64,000 bases of DNA from an uncultured Myxococcales bacterium. GTDB lineage: Bacteria > Myxococcota_A > UBA9042. A model generated the notes under the pieces. That model saw nothing but the letters and a program-made list of their open reading frames with translations. It made no database searches and was not told the origin of the DNA. Of the stretch, positions 7,763 to 16,740 are shown one piece after another; position 1 is the stretch's first letter, and every line of letters starts with the position of its first letter. Location: assembly GCA_903955385.1 (NCBI GenBank), contig CAJBNH010000173.1:18393-82392 (forward strand), read 5' to 3'. The position numbers and the translations under genes are program-made.

Positions 7763-9523
7763 ATGGTGATGACCAGACCCCCAGGTGTGCGGTTCGAGCG
7801 AGGCCCGGCCCGCGCGCCCGCACTTGATCTGCTGCCCAGCGGCGTCCCCGTGTTCCTCGGTCTGGCCGAGCGCGGGCCGACCAACGAGGCCGTGCGCATC
7901 ACGGGCATCGGCGAATTTCATGAAGTCTTCGGGCGGCTGGACGTCGGGTCGTACCTCGCCCCGTCGGTCGACGGCTTCTTTCTGAACGGCGGCACGGAGT
8001 GCTACGTCGTCCGGATCGCCCACTTGTTCGAGCGCGGTCGCAAGGAAATTGCAACCAAGGCCTCGGCCCGGCTGCGCGACGACGACAAGCAGAACACCTT
8101 GATGGTGCAGGCGATCTCTGAGGGAGCTTGGGGCAATCCGATTCGCGTGGGCGTCTTGCACCCGCCCCCGACGATGCAGACCTTCATCACGGTGGACGCG
8201 CACGTCGACGACAACAGCGTGATGGTCAAGAGCACCTACGGGTTTGCCCGAGGCACGCTGGTGCGCATCTTTGATGACAACGAATCGGCCTACCGGGTGC
8301 TGACCCATGTCGAGGGACGCACCCTGTGGTGGAACGAAAAGGAACCGCTGGACCGCGACTTCCTGTCGTCCGCGCCCACGATGATCGAGCCCGTCGGCTT
8401 CGACCTGACCGTGGAGACCCACACCACGCGCGAAGTGTTCCGGTCGCTGAACCTTGCCCGTCAGTCGCCGCAGTTCATTGAGCGGGTGGTGAACGGTCGG
8501 TCGCGGCTCGTCACGGTGACCAGTCTGGACTCGGCCACGCCGATGCCTGGCAACATGCCGGTGGCCGTGCAGGATGTCGTGCTGGAGGGCGGTGAGGACG
8601 GTCTGTTCACCGTGGCCGCCGAAGACTTCATCGGCGCTGATCTGGGGCCGGGAAACCGCTTCGGTCTTGCCGGGGTAGCAGAGATCGAGGCCGTCGATCT
8701 GGTCGTGTTGCCCGACTTGCCTTGGTGCGTGCAGAACTCCAGCGGCTTCAAGTCCGTCAAGGACATGGAGATTGTCCAGCAGGCGGCGATTGCTCAGTGC
8801 GAGGAGCGACGCGACCGGATGGCGATCCTCGACTTTCCGCCCGACACAAACCCGACGGGCGCGATGCAGTGGCGTCGACTGTTCGACACGTCCTATGCGG
8901 CGTTCTACTACCCCTACGTCATTCCCAGCGCGGGCACCAAGGGGCGGCCGATGCCCCCCAGCGGCCACGTGGCCGGTGTGTACGCCAAGTGCGACCACGA
9001 GCAAGGCGTCTACCGGGCGCCGGCGAATGAAGAGGTGGAGGGCGTCGTCGACCTGGAGCTGTTTCTGCAGCAGCAGGACATCGGCACGCTGAACTCCGAG
9101 GGCATCAACTGCATTCAGGTCTTCTCGCAGCGCGGCATTCGGCTGTGGGGCGCGCGGACGGCGGCCTCGGACCCGGTCCTGCGCTTCGTCAATGTGCGTC
9201 GAACCATCGCGGCCATCTCGCGGGCGCTGAACAGCGGTCTGCAGTGGGTGATCTTCGAGAACAACGGTCCCGACCTGTGGGCGACGATCTCACGAGACGT
9301 GTACTTCTTCCTGGACCAGCTCTGGCGTCTGGGCTACCTGCGCGGTCAGGCCGCAGACGACGCCTTCTTCGTCAAGTGCGACGATGAGCTGAATACGGAG
9401 GAAACGCGCAAGGCCGGACAGGTGCTGATCGACGTCGGTCTGGCTCCCTTCCGTCCGGCAGAATACATTGGCATCCGCGTAGTTCAGGAAGTCGACGTGC
9501 TTTCTCGCGAAGACGGCATCTGA
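7763..9523 (+). CDS. Contractile tail sheath protein 2 (long form)
   Basis: A 586-residue sheath paralogue. The N-terminal part (FLGLAERGPTNEAVRITG, VDGFFLNGGTECYVVRI) and the C-terminal part (GINCIQVFSQRGIRLWGART, VRRTIAAISRALNSGLQWVIFE) match sheath 1, while about 180 residues in the middle (roughly 105-285) are extra. Long sheath versions of this sort act near the baseplate in Afp/PVC particles. I prefer the ATG at 7763, with GCAGGAG 6 bases upstream, over an in-frame ATG at 7721 that has no ribosome site and encodes an unsheath-like leader. The 165 bases after the stop hold one small hairpin (9605-9617) and no gene. Confidence 0.92.
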   Translation: MVMTRPPGVRFERGPARAPALDLLPSGVPVFLGLAERGPTNEAVRITGIGEFHEVFGRLDVGSYLAPSVDGFFLNGGTECYVVRIAHLFERGRKEIATKASARLRDDDKQNTLMVQAISEGAWGNPIRVGVLHPPPTMQTFITVDAHVDDNSVMVKSTYGFARGTLVRIFDDNESAYRVLTHVEGRTLWWNEKEPLDRDFLSSAPTMIEPVGFDLTVETHTTREVFRSLNLARQSPQFIERVVNGRSRLVTVTSLDSATPMPGNMPVAVQDVVLEGGEDGLFTVAAEDFIGADLGPGNRFGLAGVAEIEAVDLVVLPDLPWCVQNSSGFKSVKDMEIVQQAAIAQCEERRDRMAILDFPPDTNPTGAMQWRRLFDTSYAAFYYPYVIPSAGTKGRPMPPSGHVAGVYAKCDHEQGVYRAPANEEVEGVVDLELFLQQQDIGTLNSEGINCIQVFSQRGIRLWGARTAASDPVLRFVNVRRTIAAISRALNSGLQWVIFENNGPDLWATISRDVYFFLDQLWRLGYLRGQAADDAFFVKCDDELNTEETRKAGQVLIDVGLAPFRPAEYIGIRVVQEVDVLSREDGI

Positions 9524-9688
9524 CCTGACACGCCCACCCGGATCAACCGGGGCCAGCAGACCACAGCCCGCACCGCCTTTGCACGTTTCCCTCTACGGGC
9601 GATGGCACGCAACGTGCAATATTCGGCAGCGACAGGGGACCCGCGTGGCGGACCCTGACGGCTCCAGCGGGAACACGGAGGCACGGAC

Positions 9689-10489
9689 ATGGCAGCGACT
9701 GCAGCACGCAAGCGAACCGCGAAGATGGTGGCGCCCGAGGCAACGCGCGCGACGGGGCGGATGCAGGTCCTCCCTGCCGGTTCACCCGAAGTGGTTTCCG
9801 TGTCGGTCGACGAGCACGTCGCCGTGGCGGCGATGGTCGACAAGAAGACGTCGGGGTCGACCTCAACCAAGGGCAAGACGACCTCTGGTACTACCTCGAC
9901 CAAGCAGGACCCCAAGAAGGGGGCCTCCGTCACACTGAACGACACCGGTATGACCAACACGTCGAAGGCTAAGGTCGACGGATATGCCGGCCAGAGCCCC
10001 GCCGGCATGGGCGGTTCCGCGTCCGGCAGCACGGGCCGTGACGGTGACCCCGACGTCGCCTACGCCTTCGAGGTCAAGATCGGCAGCATCTCCTACGGGA
10101 TGTTCAGCGAGATCTCCGGGTTGTCGTGGAAGGCAGAGCCGGTGGCCATCCGGTCGGGCGGCAACAACGAGCATGGCCTCAACATGCGCGGCCCCGGCAA
10201 GTTCGAACCGCTCGTCATGAAGCGCGGCTGGTTCGCCTCCAGCGGCGAGTTCTTCGACATGCTGCTCGAATCCCTGTCCGGCAGCGACCCGCGGGGCACG
10301 ACACAGACCGGTCGGGTGAACATCACGATTAGCGTTCTGAATCGCAAGTACTCGGAAATCGGAAGCTATCAGCTCAAGAACGCCTTCATCATCGAGTATA
10401 CCGGGCCGACGCTCAACTCGATGTCCGGCCAGGTGGGCTTCGAGCAGATCCGGATGGCCTACGACAACTTCATCTACCAGCCGAAGTGA
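9689..10489 (+). CDS. Tail tube protein (gp19/Hcp-like) with long N-terminal extension
   Basis: A 266-residue protein. Residues from about 112 to the end are a standard tube subunit of the phage gp19-like/Afp1 family: AYAFEVKIGSISYGMFSEISGL, EPLVMKRGWFASSGEFFDML and VNITISVLNRKYSEIGSYQL. The first 110 residues are low complexity, rich in Ala, Lys, Thr, Ser and Gly, and have no counterpart in ordinary tube proteins of about 150 residues. The ATG at 9689 has GGAGG 8 bases upstream, so the extension is probably translated. This is the only canonical tube subunit in the cluster. Confidence 0.9.
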   Translation: MAATAARKRTAKMVAPEATRATGRMQVLPAGSPEVVSVSVDEHVAVAAMVDKKTSGSTSTKGKTTSGTTSTKQDPKKGASVTLNDTGMTNTSKAKVDGYAGQSPAGMGGSASGSTGRDGDPDVAYAFEVKIGSISYGMFSEISGLSWKAEPVAIRSGGNNEHGLNMRGPGKFEPLVMKRGWFASSGEFFDMLLESLSGSDPRGTTQTGRVNITISVLNRKYSEIGSYQLKNAFIIEYTGPTLNSMSGQVGFEQIRMAYDNFIYQPK

Positions 10490-10532
10490 CCGCGGCGCAT
10501 TGGGGCGGGCGACTCAGGCAGAGAGGTGAACC

Positions 10533-13500
10533 GTGACAGGCCAGATGCCGACGACGGAACAACAGGACGTGCTGACGCTGCACAAGGGTATCCTGCGTCG
10601 TTGGGAGTCCACCGATGCAATGGCAGAGCGGCATCAGACCTCGGGCGGCGCCCTGACGGGAGCCGAACGACTGATGGCCGGGCTGCCGGGCCTCGCGACG
10701 TTGACTGGCACGTTCGGAACGCACGCATGGGAGCTCGCGACCTCTATCGCCAGCGACCCGATGATGCTGCAGCGCTTCTCGCTGGACGCCCGCGCGATGT
10801 CAGTGTCCGACCTCGCCGACCTCATCCAGCTGGTCCTCGAAGAAGAGGAAGTAGCTGCTGAGACAGACGAAATTGCGCCCAGTCGCCCCCGCGCGGTGGC
10901 CAAGTCCGCCACGGCAAAGTCGGCCAAGCCCTCGGCCCCGGCCCAGGCCAAGCGACGTACGGCCGCCCCGGGCATGGCGCGCAAGCTGAAGGCTGTTCGC
11001 AAGCTGGTCGCCGAGCTGAAGTCGGGCCAGCGAGCGGTCGCCCCTCCACCCGGACAGCAGGCAGGCCGCGACCCCGCGATGTCCGCCGACAGTTCGTTGG
11101 GTGGAGCCTCCAGACCCGAACCGGCTGGGCAGATGGGGTCCACGGACCCCGCTCGCGGACCTACCGACGCGGCCGTGGCACGCCCCTCGACTCGACCGGC
11201 GGCCGCTGCCGTACGTGTCGATCGTTGGCTGGATCCGCTCTCGACCGGCGTCGATCTGATGAACCGCGCGCCGCGCTCGCTGCGAATGGCTCAGGAGGCC
11301 GCGGACTTCGCGTTCCTCGCTCCCACCGCAGACGAGCCGTTCAGTCCGGCCGCGCAGCAGTCCGGGCGTTCTGTGGCCCCGCGTGCCGCCTCGATGTTCG
11401 CCGCCACCGCGGGCGCAGCCGACCTTCCCACTTCGGTGGCTTCCTCGACCTCTGGCGGCCCGCGTGCTCCGGCCTCCGGAACAGCGCAATCGGCTGTATC
11501 TGCTGCGGTTGCCTCGCCAGCTCGCTGGGCGGCAGCAGTCGCGCGAGCTGATGCGTACCGTCCGGTTGCCGCTGGTTCGGCGTCGTCGGGTCCGGCGGTT
11601 GCGACGCGCTCGGCGTCTCCGCTGGCCGCGCTTGCGCCCGCCGTCGCGTTCGCCGCGCGCAAGCTCGAGTCGCTGCGTCGTTGGGATGCCCGCTCCGATC
11701 GTCGTCCGGCCCAGGCAACGGCCGCCTCTGTCGCCGACGCGGCAGCGGTTGACGCGGCAGCGCGAGGGCCAGCAACCGCAGACCTTCGGACGCAATCCCA
11801 GTCAACGCCTCGCCTTTCTGGTGAACGCCTTGCTGCGAATGAAGGTTCCCCGGACCGATTCGCTCAGGTGATGGGAACGGCGGCGGCGCCGGCCTCTCGA
11901 TGGGGTCGATTGGTGCCACGGCTGGCTGCCTGGCTCGAGCGGTCCGACACCGCGCTGACGAATGCGCCGACCGCGACTGCAGAGCCGCGCCGTGCGTATG
12001 CCGCCAGTGAGACGGGAGCTGGCGAGTGGCTGGCGCAGGGAGCGAACGAAGCTCTCTCGACATCGGACGCGGAGACGACGGCTGCGCCGGTACGGTCGAC
12101 TACCGCGACTGCCACCGCGACCAGAGTTCCCGCTTGGATCGCTCCGCAGGCCGCTCGTCGGGCTGAGGTCGGTCGCGCGGAATCCGCACGTGTCGCAGCT
12201 GCCCGTAACCCCGCATCGCGCATGGGGGCCGTCGCCGCAGGTGCGACAGAATCCGTCGCGCCACTTGGGACGTCCTCTGCCACATCGTTTGCCAGTGTCT
12301 CGTCGGACCCGGCCTCGTCAGACCGCCCGCGCTCGCTCGGCTTCGCAGCCCTCGCAGCCGCAGGGCTCTCGCGTCGGTTGGCTGACCGGCTGATTGGAGG
12401 GCTCGATCCTCAGGTCGAGACGCCCTTCTGGCAGCCGCGGTCCGCGCAAGCGCCTGCTGCGAATGGAGTCGACACTGCTACTTCGATGGCCGCCGGAGCC
12501 TTCAACACGGGCGCGACCAACGCTCGCGCCTACTCCGGAGAGCTCGCGGCCGCCGCGGGAGCCGGGGATTGGCTGGTGTCGGAGTCGGAAGCCGCTGAAG
12601 GTATTGTTGAAACTGCAGTTGCTGAACGGCGCGGGACGGCACCGGCCGCTCGTAGTGCAGCGGCGACGGGGCGGTCCGAAGTTCAGGCTTCCCGGCTGCA
12701 GTCTGGTGGCAGCACGGGCCCACGTGCGGGGCAGACGCTTCGTTCGGCTGGTGCCGTGCTTGCCCATGCGGCGGCCGCGGCGATCGAGCGCGTGGTGCAG
12801 CAGAGCCTGCGGTCCGATCGGCTGCGCTCCGCGATGGCACCAACGGCTGCGGGACGGACTCAACCCGGCGCCTCTGCGATGGATTTTGCCGGCATCGCCG
12901 ACACGGGGCTGCTGGCCTCGGCTCCGAACGGTCTGCGGGATGTCCTGACGCCGTGGTTGGCCACTCGCGCAGGCGCAGCGCCCAGCACAGCAGTAGCTGG
13001 TGACCGCGCCGCTGCCGCTGCCGGTGTCGGCGCAGAGTTCGTGCAGCTCGCGCCGGGCGATGAGGCGGTTGGCCTTGATTCGTCTGTGGAATCGACCTCG
13101 ACCCCAGCATCAGGAACACGAGCTGCATCGGCGTCCATGACCCGGTCAGCCGCGACCGACAGGACGAGGACGGCGACCAGGTCCACGCCGGCCGAGCGCC
13201 GATTCGCCCAGCTTGCCGCCGCAGTGACCGATGCCAAGGAACCGGCCGCCTTGCGCGCGGCCCTCACCCTGTTCGGCACCCAGGCATCGGCGGTCGCGGG
13301 GACCGAGGTGGCGCGTGCCTTCCTCGCACGCTGGTTCGGCCGCCCGGAAGCTGCCAGGACTCTGGCTGCCGCCGTGGCTCCGTCCGGTGCTGCCGAGATG
13401 GTGGCGCTTCGTCGTGAGATGACCGCGGACGCTTCCCCAAGCTCGGGCTCAAGCGCGGTCGCCGTTGGCCGGGCGGCCGAAGCCAAGCCCGCGTCCTCCG

Positions 13501-14522
13501 ACCAGATCGTGCTCACCGGGCTGGCTGCTCTGGCGGCCTTGGGCAAGCCAACTGCAGAGCGCGAGGCCGCTTTCCACGAGGCCGCCGGTCGACAGATGAG
13601 GTTTGGCGACGTTGAGCGCGAGTTGTTGGCCCCCAGCGCCGAGACTGGCCTCGTCGACCCGTCTATGGCGGTGGCGGACGTGCCAGCTCGGGGCCTTGGC
13701 CGCAGCCTTTCCGGAAAGTCGACCGCCGTGCAGCTTCACGAGTTCGTGCCGGTTGGTTTGCGACGCGGACGCGGGTTGGTCAGCAGCCATCGCCGCTCGG
13801 GCAGCCTTGTGCGCATGTCGCCGCGGACTTCGACCTCCAGCAGGGTCGGTTACGGCGACTCGGCGTTGGGCGCAGGCGAGATGGTGGGGCTCGGAATGAG
13901 CGATGCCACCGCTTTCCACGGCGACGTCGGCCCGATGCCGGCAGCGCTGCGAGGTGCGGACCGACTCGGCGGAATCGTTCAGGCTCGCAGGGCCATGCGA
14001 GGCGCGGGTCAGTCGGCGCCGATGCCGCTACCTGGCACGCGAGGCGAGGGTCCGGGCAGCGTGCCCTCGAATTTCACTTACGGTCAGCCGACGGAGTTCG
14101 TGAACCCCGCCGCCGCGGTGCAGAACGCAGTCGCGCAGCAGGGCCGCAGCTCTGGTGCGACCGCGGCCGGACGAAGCACGCAGGCCTCTGCAATGGCTCG
14201 GGTATTGTCGGTGACGGCGGCCCCGTCGGAGAACATGTTGCCGTTGGTGGCCCCGGCTGCACACGCGATGGTCGCAGCAGCCGCAGCCAAGCCGTTGAGC
14301 GAGTCGATCATCACCAGCGGCGCCGATGCGACGCTGGGTATGCCCACGATGGGGCAGTCGAGCAGCAAGCACGGTGGCGGCAAGGGGCAGGAACAGGGCG
14401 GCAAGGACGAGGCCGGTGGGCCGGGTGCGGCGCAGGATTTGGACGCGCTGGCCATGAAGATCGCGCGCTCGGTCATGATGCGACTGAAGCGCGAGCGAGA
14501 GCGAAGGGGGATCCATGGGTGA
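10533..14522 (+). CDS. Giant Ala/Ser-rich eCIS protein of unknown function
   Basis: A 1329-residue protein, starting at a GTG with an AGAGAGG site. Residues 1-110 form a more ordinary helical domain (GILRRWESTDAMAERH, VSDLADLIQLVLEEEE). From about 110 to 1280 it is dominated by Ala, Ser, Thr, Arg, Gly and Pro, with short amphipathic segments scattered through it (for example LAPAVAFAARKLESLRRW and LSRRLADRLIGGL). The last 30 residues switch to a conserved-looking helix, DLDALAMKIARSVMMRLKRERERRG. I recall similar C-terminal helices on the small protein preceding the LysM hub gene (Afp6-like position) in other eCIS loci. Its place between tube and hub genes could also fit a tape measure. It overlaps the LysM gene by 8 bases. 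Codon use is like that of its neighbours. Confidence 0.85.
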   Translation: MTGQMPTTEQQDVLTLHKGILRRWESTDAMAERHQTSGGALTGAERLMAGLPGLATLTGTFGTHAWELATSIASDPMMLQRFSLDARAMSVSDLADLIQLVLEEEEVAAETDEIAPSRPRAVAKSATAKSAKPSAPAQAKRRTAAPGMARKLKAVRKLVAELKSGQRAVAPPPGQQAGRDPAMSADSSLGGASRPEPAGQMGSTDPARGPTDAAVARPSTRPAAAAVRVDRWLDPLSTGVDLMNRAPRSLRMAQEAADFAFLAPTADEPFSPAAQQSGRSVAPRAASMFAATAGAADLPTSVASSTSGGPRAPASGTAQSAVSAAVASPARWAAAVARADAYRPVAAGSASSGPAVATRSASPLAALAPAVAFAARKLESLRRWDARSDRRPAQATAASVADAAAVDAAARGPATADLRTQSQSTPRLSGERLAANEGSPDRFAQVMGTAAAPASRWGRLVPRLAAWLERSDTALTNAPTATAEPRRAYAASETGAGEWLAQGANEALSTSDAETTAAPVRSTTATATATRVPAWIAPQAARRAEVGRAESARVAAARNPASRMGAVAAGATESVAPLGTSSATSFASVSSDPASSDRPRSLGFAALAAAGLSRRLADRLIGGLDPQVETPFWQPRSAQAPAANGVDTATSMAAGAFNTGATNARAYSGELAAAAGAGDWLVSESEAAEGIVETAVAERRGTAPAARSAAATGRSEVQASRLQSGGSTGPRAGQTLRSAGAVLAHAAAAAIERVVQQSLRSDRLRSAMAPTAAGRTQPGASAMDFAGIADTGLLASAPNGLRDVLTPWLATRAGAAPSTAVAGDRAAAAAGVGAEFVQLAPGDEAVGLDSSVESTSTPASGTRAASASMTRSAATDRTRTATRSTPAERRFAQLAAAVTDAKEPAALRAALTLFGTQASAVAGTEVARAFLARWFGRPEAARTLAAAVAPSGAAEMVALRREMTADASPSSGSSAVAVGRAAEAKPASSDQIVLTGLAALAALGKPTAEREAAFHEAAGRQMRFGDVERELLAPSAETGLVDPSMAVADVPARGLGRSLSGKSTAVQLHEFVPVGLRRGRGLVSSHRRSGSLVRMSPRTSTSSRVGYGDSALGAGEMVGLGMSDATAFHGDVGPMPAALRGADRLGGIVQARRAMRGAGQSAPMPLPGTRGEGPGSVPSNFTYGQPTEFVNPAAAVQNAVAQQGRSSGATAAGRSTQASAMARVLSVTAAPSENMLPLVAPAAHAMVAAAAAKPLSESIITSGADATLGMPTMGQSSSKHGGGKGQEQGGKDEAGGPGAAQDLDALAMKIARSVMMRLKRERERRGIHG

Positions 14523-15183
14523 GATGGCGCGGATCGCGATCCACAAGGACGACAAGGCCAAGTCCAAGTTGGGCAAGAAGTTCGAGTTCGTCGACTTCGC
14601 CTTCAACCCCGAGGCCGTGCGTGTCGCCAAGACGCTCAAGCCCAGGGAACAGAAGGTGGCCGGCCAGAACGCGCCTTCCCCCCAATTTACGGCGGGCGAT
14701 GCGGCTACCATCGAGTTCGGCGACCTCACGTTCGACACGTTCGAGACCCGAACGAATGTCTACCATGAGCACGTCTCGAAGCTCGAGGCGCTGATCCTCG
14801 TCGACGAGGACCTGCACCGCCCCGTGCGCGTCATGTTCACGTGGGGCCAGGGCTGGGGATCGGGCGACGGCCAGATCAACACCGGCATCTGGTTCGTCAC
14901 GGGGCTGGACGTCAACTACACGATGTTCCTGCCGAATGGCACCCCGGTGCGCGCGACATGCAAGCTGACGCTGACCGAGGTGCCGACCGAAGCGTCGAAC
15001 AAGAACAGCCCGGACACGGCGCACGTGCATCTGGTGGGCCGCAGCGACACGCTGCAGAGCATCGCCTTCCGCGAGTACGATGACGCAGGTCAGTGGCGCC
15101 GCATCGCCGAGGCGAACGGCATCGACAACCCCTTGGAGCTGCAGCCGGGCCGCCGCCTGCTGATTCCGCCGATCCTGAAGTGA
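14515..15183 (+). CDS. LysM-containing hub protein, Afp7-like
   Basis: A 222-residue protein. The N-terminal 160 residues resemble the tube-like adaptor of Afp7/gp53 type (FEFVDFAFNPEAVRVAKTLKP, GDLTFDTFETRTNVYEH-like segment). The C-terminus (about 172-220) is a LysM domain: HLVGRSDTLQSIAFREYDD, WRRIAEANGIDNP and LQPGRRLLIPP. In contractile systems this protein joins the tube to the central hub inside the baseplate. The start overlaps the end of the giant gene (ATGGGTGA), with AAGGGG upstream, so the two are likely coupled. Confidence 0.9.
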   Translation: MGEMARIAIHKDDKAKSKLGKKFEFVDFAFNPEAVRVAKTLKPREQKVAGQNAPSPQFTAGDAATIEFGDLTFDTFETRTNVYHEHVSKLEALILVDEDLHRPVRVMFTWGQGWGSGDGQINTGIWFVTGLDVNYTMFLPNGTPVRATCKLTLTEVPTEASNKNSPDTAHVHLVGRSDTLQSIAFREYDDAGQWRRIAEANGIDNPLELQPGRRLLIPPILK

Positions 15184-15242
15184 GCCCCGGCTCGCCCTGA
15201 GGAACGGAGGCGGAAGCGCGACTGGCGCGGAGGAAGGCCCCC

Positions 15243-16397
15243 ATGGACAAGAATACACCGACCATCAACGTCAAGATCGCGGGCAACACCCAGATCGCGA
15301 CCGACTCGGGCGAGAAGCTCGAGACTCGGGGAGGCTCAGGCATCCTGTCTGTGACCGTGGACTTGCGTCTGGACAATCCGGACATGTTCTCGGTCGAGTA
15401 CGACATGATGAAGCTGGAGAGTCTGAACCTGATTGACTCGTTCAAGCCCGGCGACACGGTCGAGATCTCAATGGGTTTGACGGAGGAGTCGGTCCTTTGC
15501 GAGGGCGAGATCGCCTACATCGAGCCCAGCTTCGACGTCGAGGCCGGCTACCGCACGACCATCTCGGGCTACCACAAGCTCCACCGCCTGACCCGCGGCC
15601 AGCGTTCGCGCGTCTGGGGCGACGGTCTGGCCGCTGAGACCGCTCCCACAACGGCCGTGCAGCAGGTCTTGAATGAGTCGAAGGCCAGCGTCGGCGGAGC
15701 GAGCGACAGCATCAGCGCCGGAGAAGTGACCGCGGCGCAAGTGAAGCTGAACTACATCCCGCAGCTCAACATGAGCGATTTCGAGTTCCTGCGGGCGATC
15801 GGCGCCAACCTCGAGTACAAGGCCGACCGCAAGGACGGTCAGGCCGTCAAGTTCACCAAGCCCAATCCCAAGTCGGAAGCGGTGGCCAAGCTCTCGCGCG
15901 ACCGCGCGGACCCGTCGGCCGGAGAGGACAGTCTGATTCTGTCGGCAAACTTCCGCCTGTCGACGGTGCAGCAGTACGCCGCCGTCGAGGTGCGAGGCTG
16001 GGACCCGATCAAGAAGAAGGCGATCGTCGAGAAGGTCACCTCCAGCACCTATGTCTTCGACGAGTCGGTCAAGGGCCATCAGGACACGGGCAAGGGCTTG
16101 TACAACAGCGCGTCAGCAGGGCGGAAATACACCGTTGTTGACCAACCGGTGGAGTCTGCCGCGGAAGCCAAGCAGATCGCCCAAGCGCTGTTCGACCAGT
16201 TCTCGATGGACTTTCTGACGGGTGAAGCGGTCATCAAGGGCGACCCCAAGCTCATCCCAGGCGCCACGGTCGAGTTCGTCGGGTTCGGCAAGGCATTCAG
16301 CGGCAAGTACCTGATCACCTCTGCGACGCACAGTTATCGCCCCGAGGAAGGCTACCGCACGGCCATCGCCTACGCCCGCAACGCAAAGGGCGCGTAA
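15243..16397 (+). CDS. gpD/VgrG-like central hub protein without spike domain, Afp8-like
   Basis: A 384-residue protein resembling phage late-control protein D and the hub part of VgrG: DLRLDNPDMFSVEYDMMKL, FKPGDTVEISMGL, VLCEGEIAYIEPSF, and later LRAIGANLEYKADR and KYLITSATHSYRPEEGY. It should form the trimeric hub above the spike. It stops where VgrG and Pvc8 proteins usually continue into an OB fold and beta-helix, so a separate spike or tip protein would be needed; none is evident. The start ATG has a weak AG-rich site (ggaggaaggccccc). Confidence 0.88.
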   Translation: MDKNTPTINVKIAGNTQIATDSGEKLETRGGSGILSVTVDLRLDNPDMFSVEYDMMKLESLNLIDSFKPGDTVEISMGLTEESVLCEGEIAYIEPSFDVEAGYRTTISGYHKLHRLTRGQRSRVWGDGLAAETAPTTAVQQVLNESKASVGGASDSISAGEVTAAQVKLNYIPQLNMSDFEFLRAIGANLEYKADRKDGQAVKFTKPNPKSEAVAKLSRDRADPSAGEDSLILSANFRLSTVQQYAAVEVRGWDPIKKKAIVEKVTSSTYVFDESVKGHQDTGKGLYNSASAGRKYTVVDQPVESAAEAKQIAQALFDQFSMDFLTGEAVIKGDPKLIPGATVEFVGFGKAFSGKYLITSATHSYRPEEGYRTAIAYARNAKGA

Positions 16398-16513
16398 CCC
16401 ATCAAGAACACGTGTGAAGTGCGCGATGTCTGCCGTCAGGTCGGCGACGTCGTGTAGCTTGTCGTTCAACTGCGGGATCGTGCGGGGTTCTTTTCGTGAG
16501 TTGGCGGCAATCC

Positions 16514-16527
16514 TGACCATTTGGTCA
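16514..16527. promoter_or_regulatory. Candidate operator dyad TGACC-N4-GGTCA
   Basis: TGACCATTTGGTCA has perfect 6-bp arms. A site of the same form, TGACCGAAAGGTCA, lies upstream of the nuo operon at 25841-25854. Dimeric helix-turn-helix regulators bind such sites; the regulator is unknown. Confidence 0.45.
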
Positions 16528-16667
16528 AATATGCCTTTGCGCGATCTCGCCAATTCCGGATCTTGCCCAACAAGACAACTATAGGGAATTGCAGGAAACG
16601 TCGGTATGCCGGGGGACCGCGGTGCCCGTTCAGAGGCAGGATCACGTCCACTCGCGGCGACCGTGCG

Positions 16668-16695
16668 TTGACAGGCCCAACCCCGTAGTTAGCAT
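16668..16695 (+). promoter_or_regulatory. Promoter of the eCIS baseplate genes
   Basis: TTGACA (16668-16673), a 16-base spacer and TAGCAT (16690-16695). It lies 46 bases upstream of the gp25-like start. The hexamers closely match the tRNA promoter at 1308-1336. Confidence 0.65.
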
Positions 16696-16740
16696 GGCCG
16701 ACTGCGCGATGTGTTCAGCCGGTTGTTCCGGAGGGTGTTC

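Larger units (their letters stand above)
16398..16740 (+). promoter_or_regulatory. Intergenic region with a dyad and an internal promoter
   Basis: This 343-base gap is the largest within the eCIS cluster and contains no convincing gene. It is visibly more AT-rich than its surroundings around 16490-16600. TGACCATTTGGTCA (16514-16527) is a 14-bp dyad with 6-bp arms. TTGGCG (16501-16506) and CGCCAA (16548-16553) form an outer inverted repeat. A promoter lies near the 3' end (16668-16695). Together these suggest separately regulated transcription of the baseplate genes. Confidence 0.6.
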
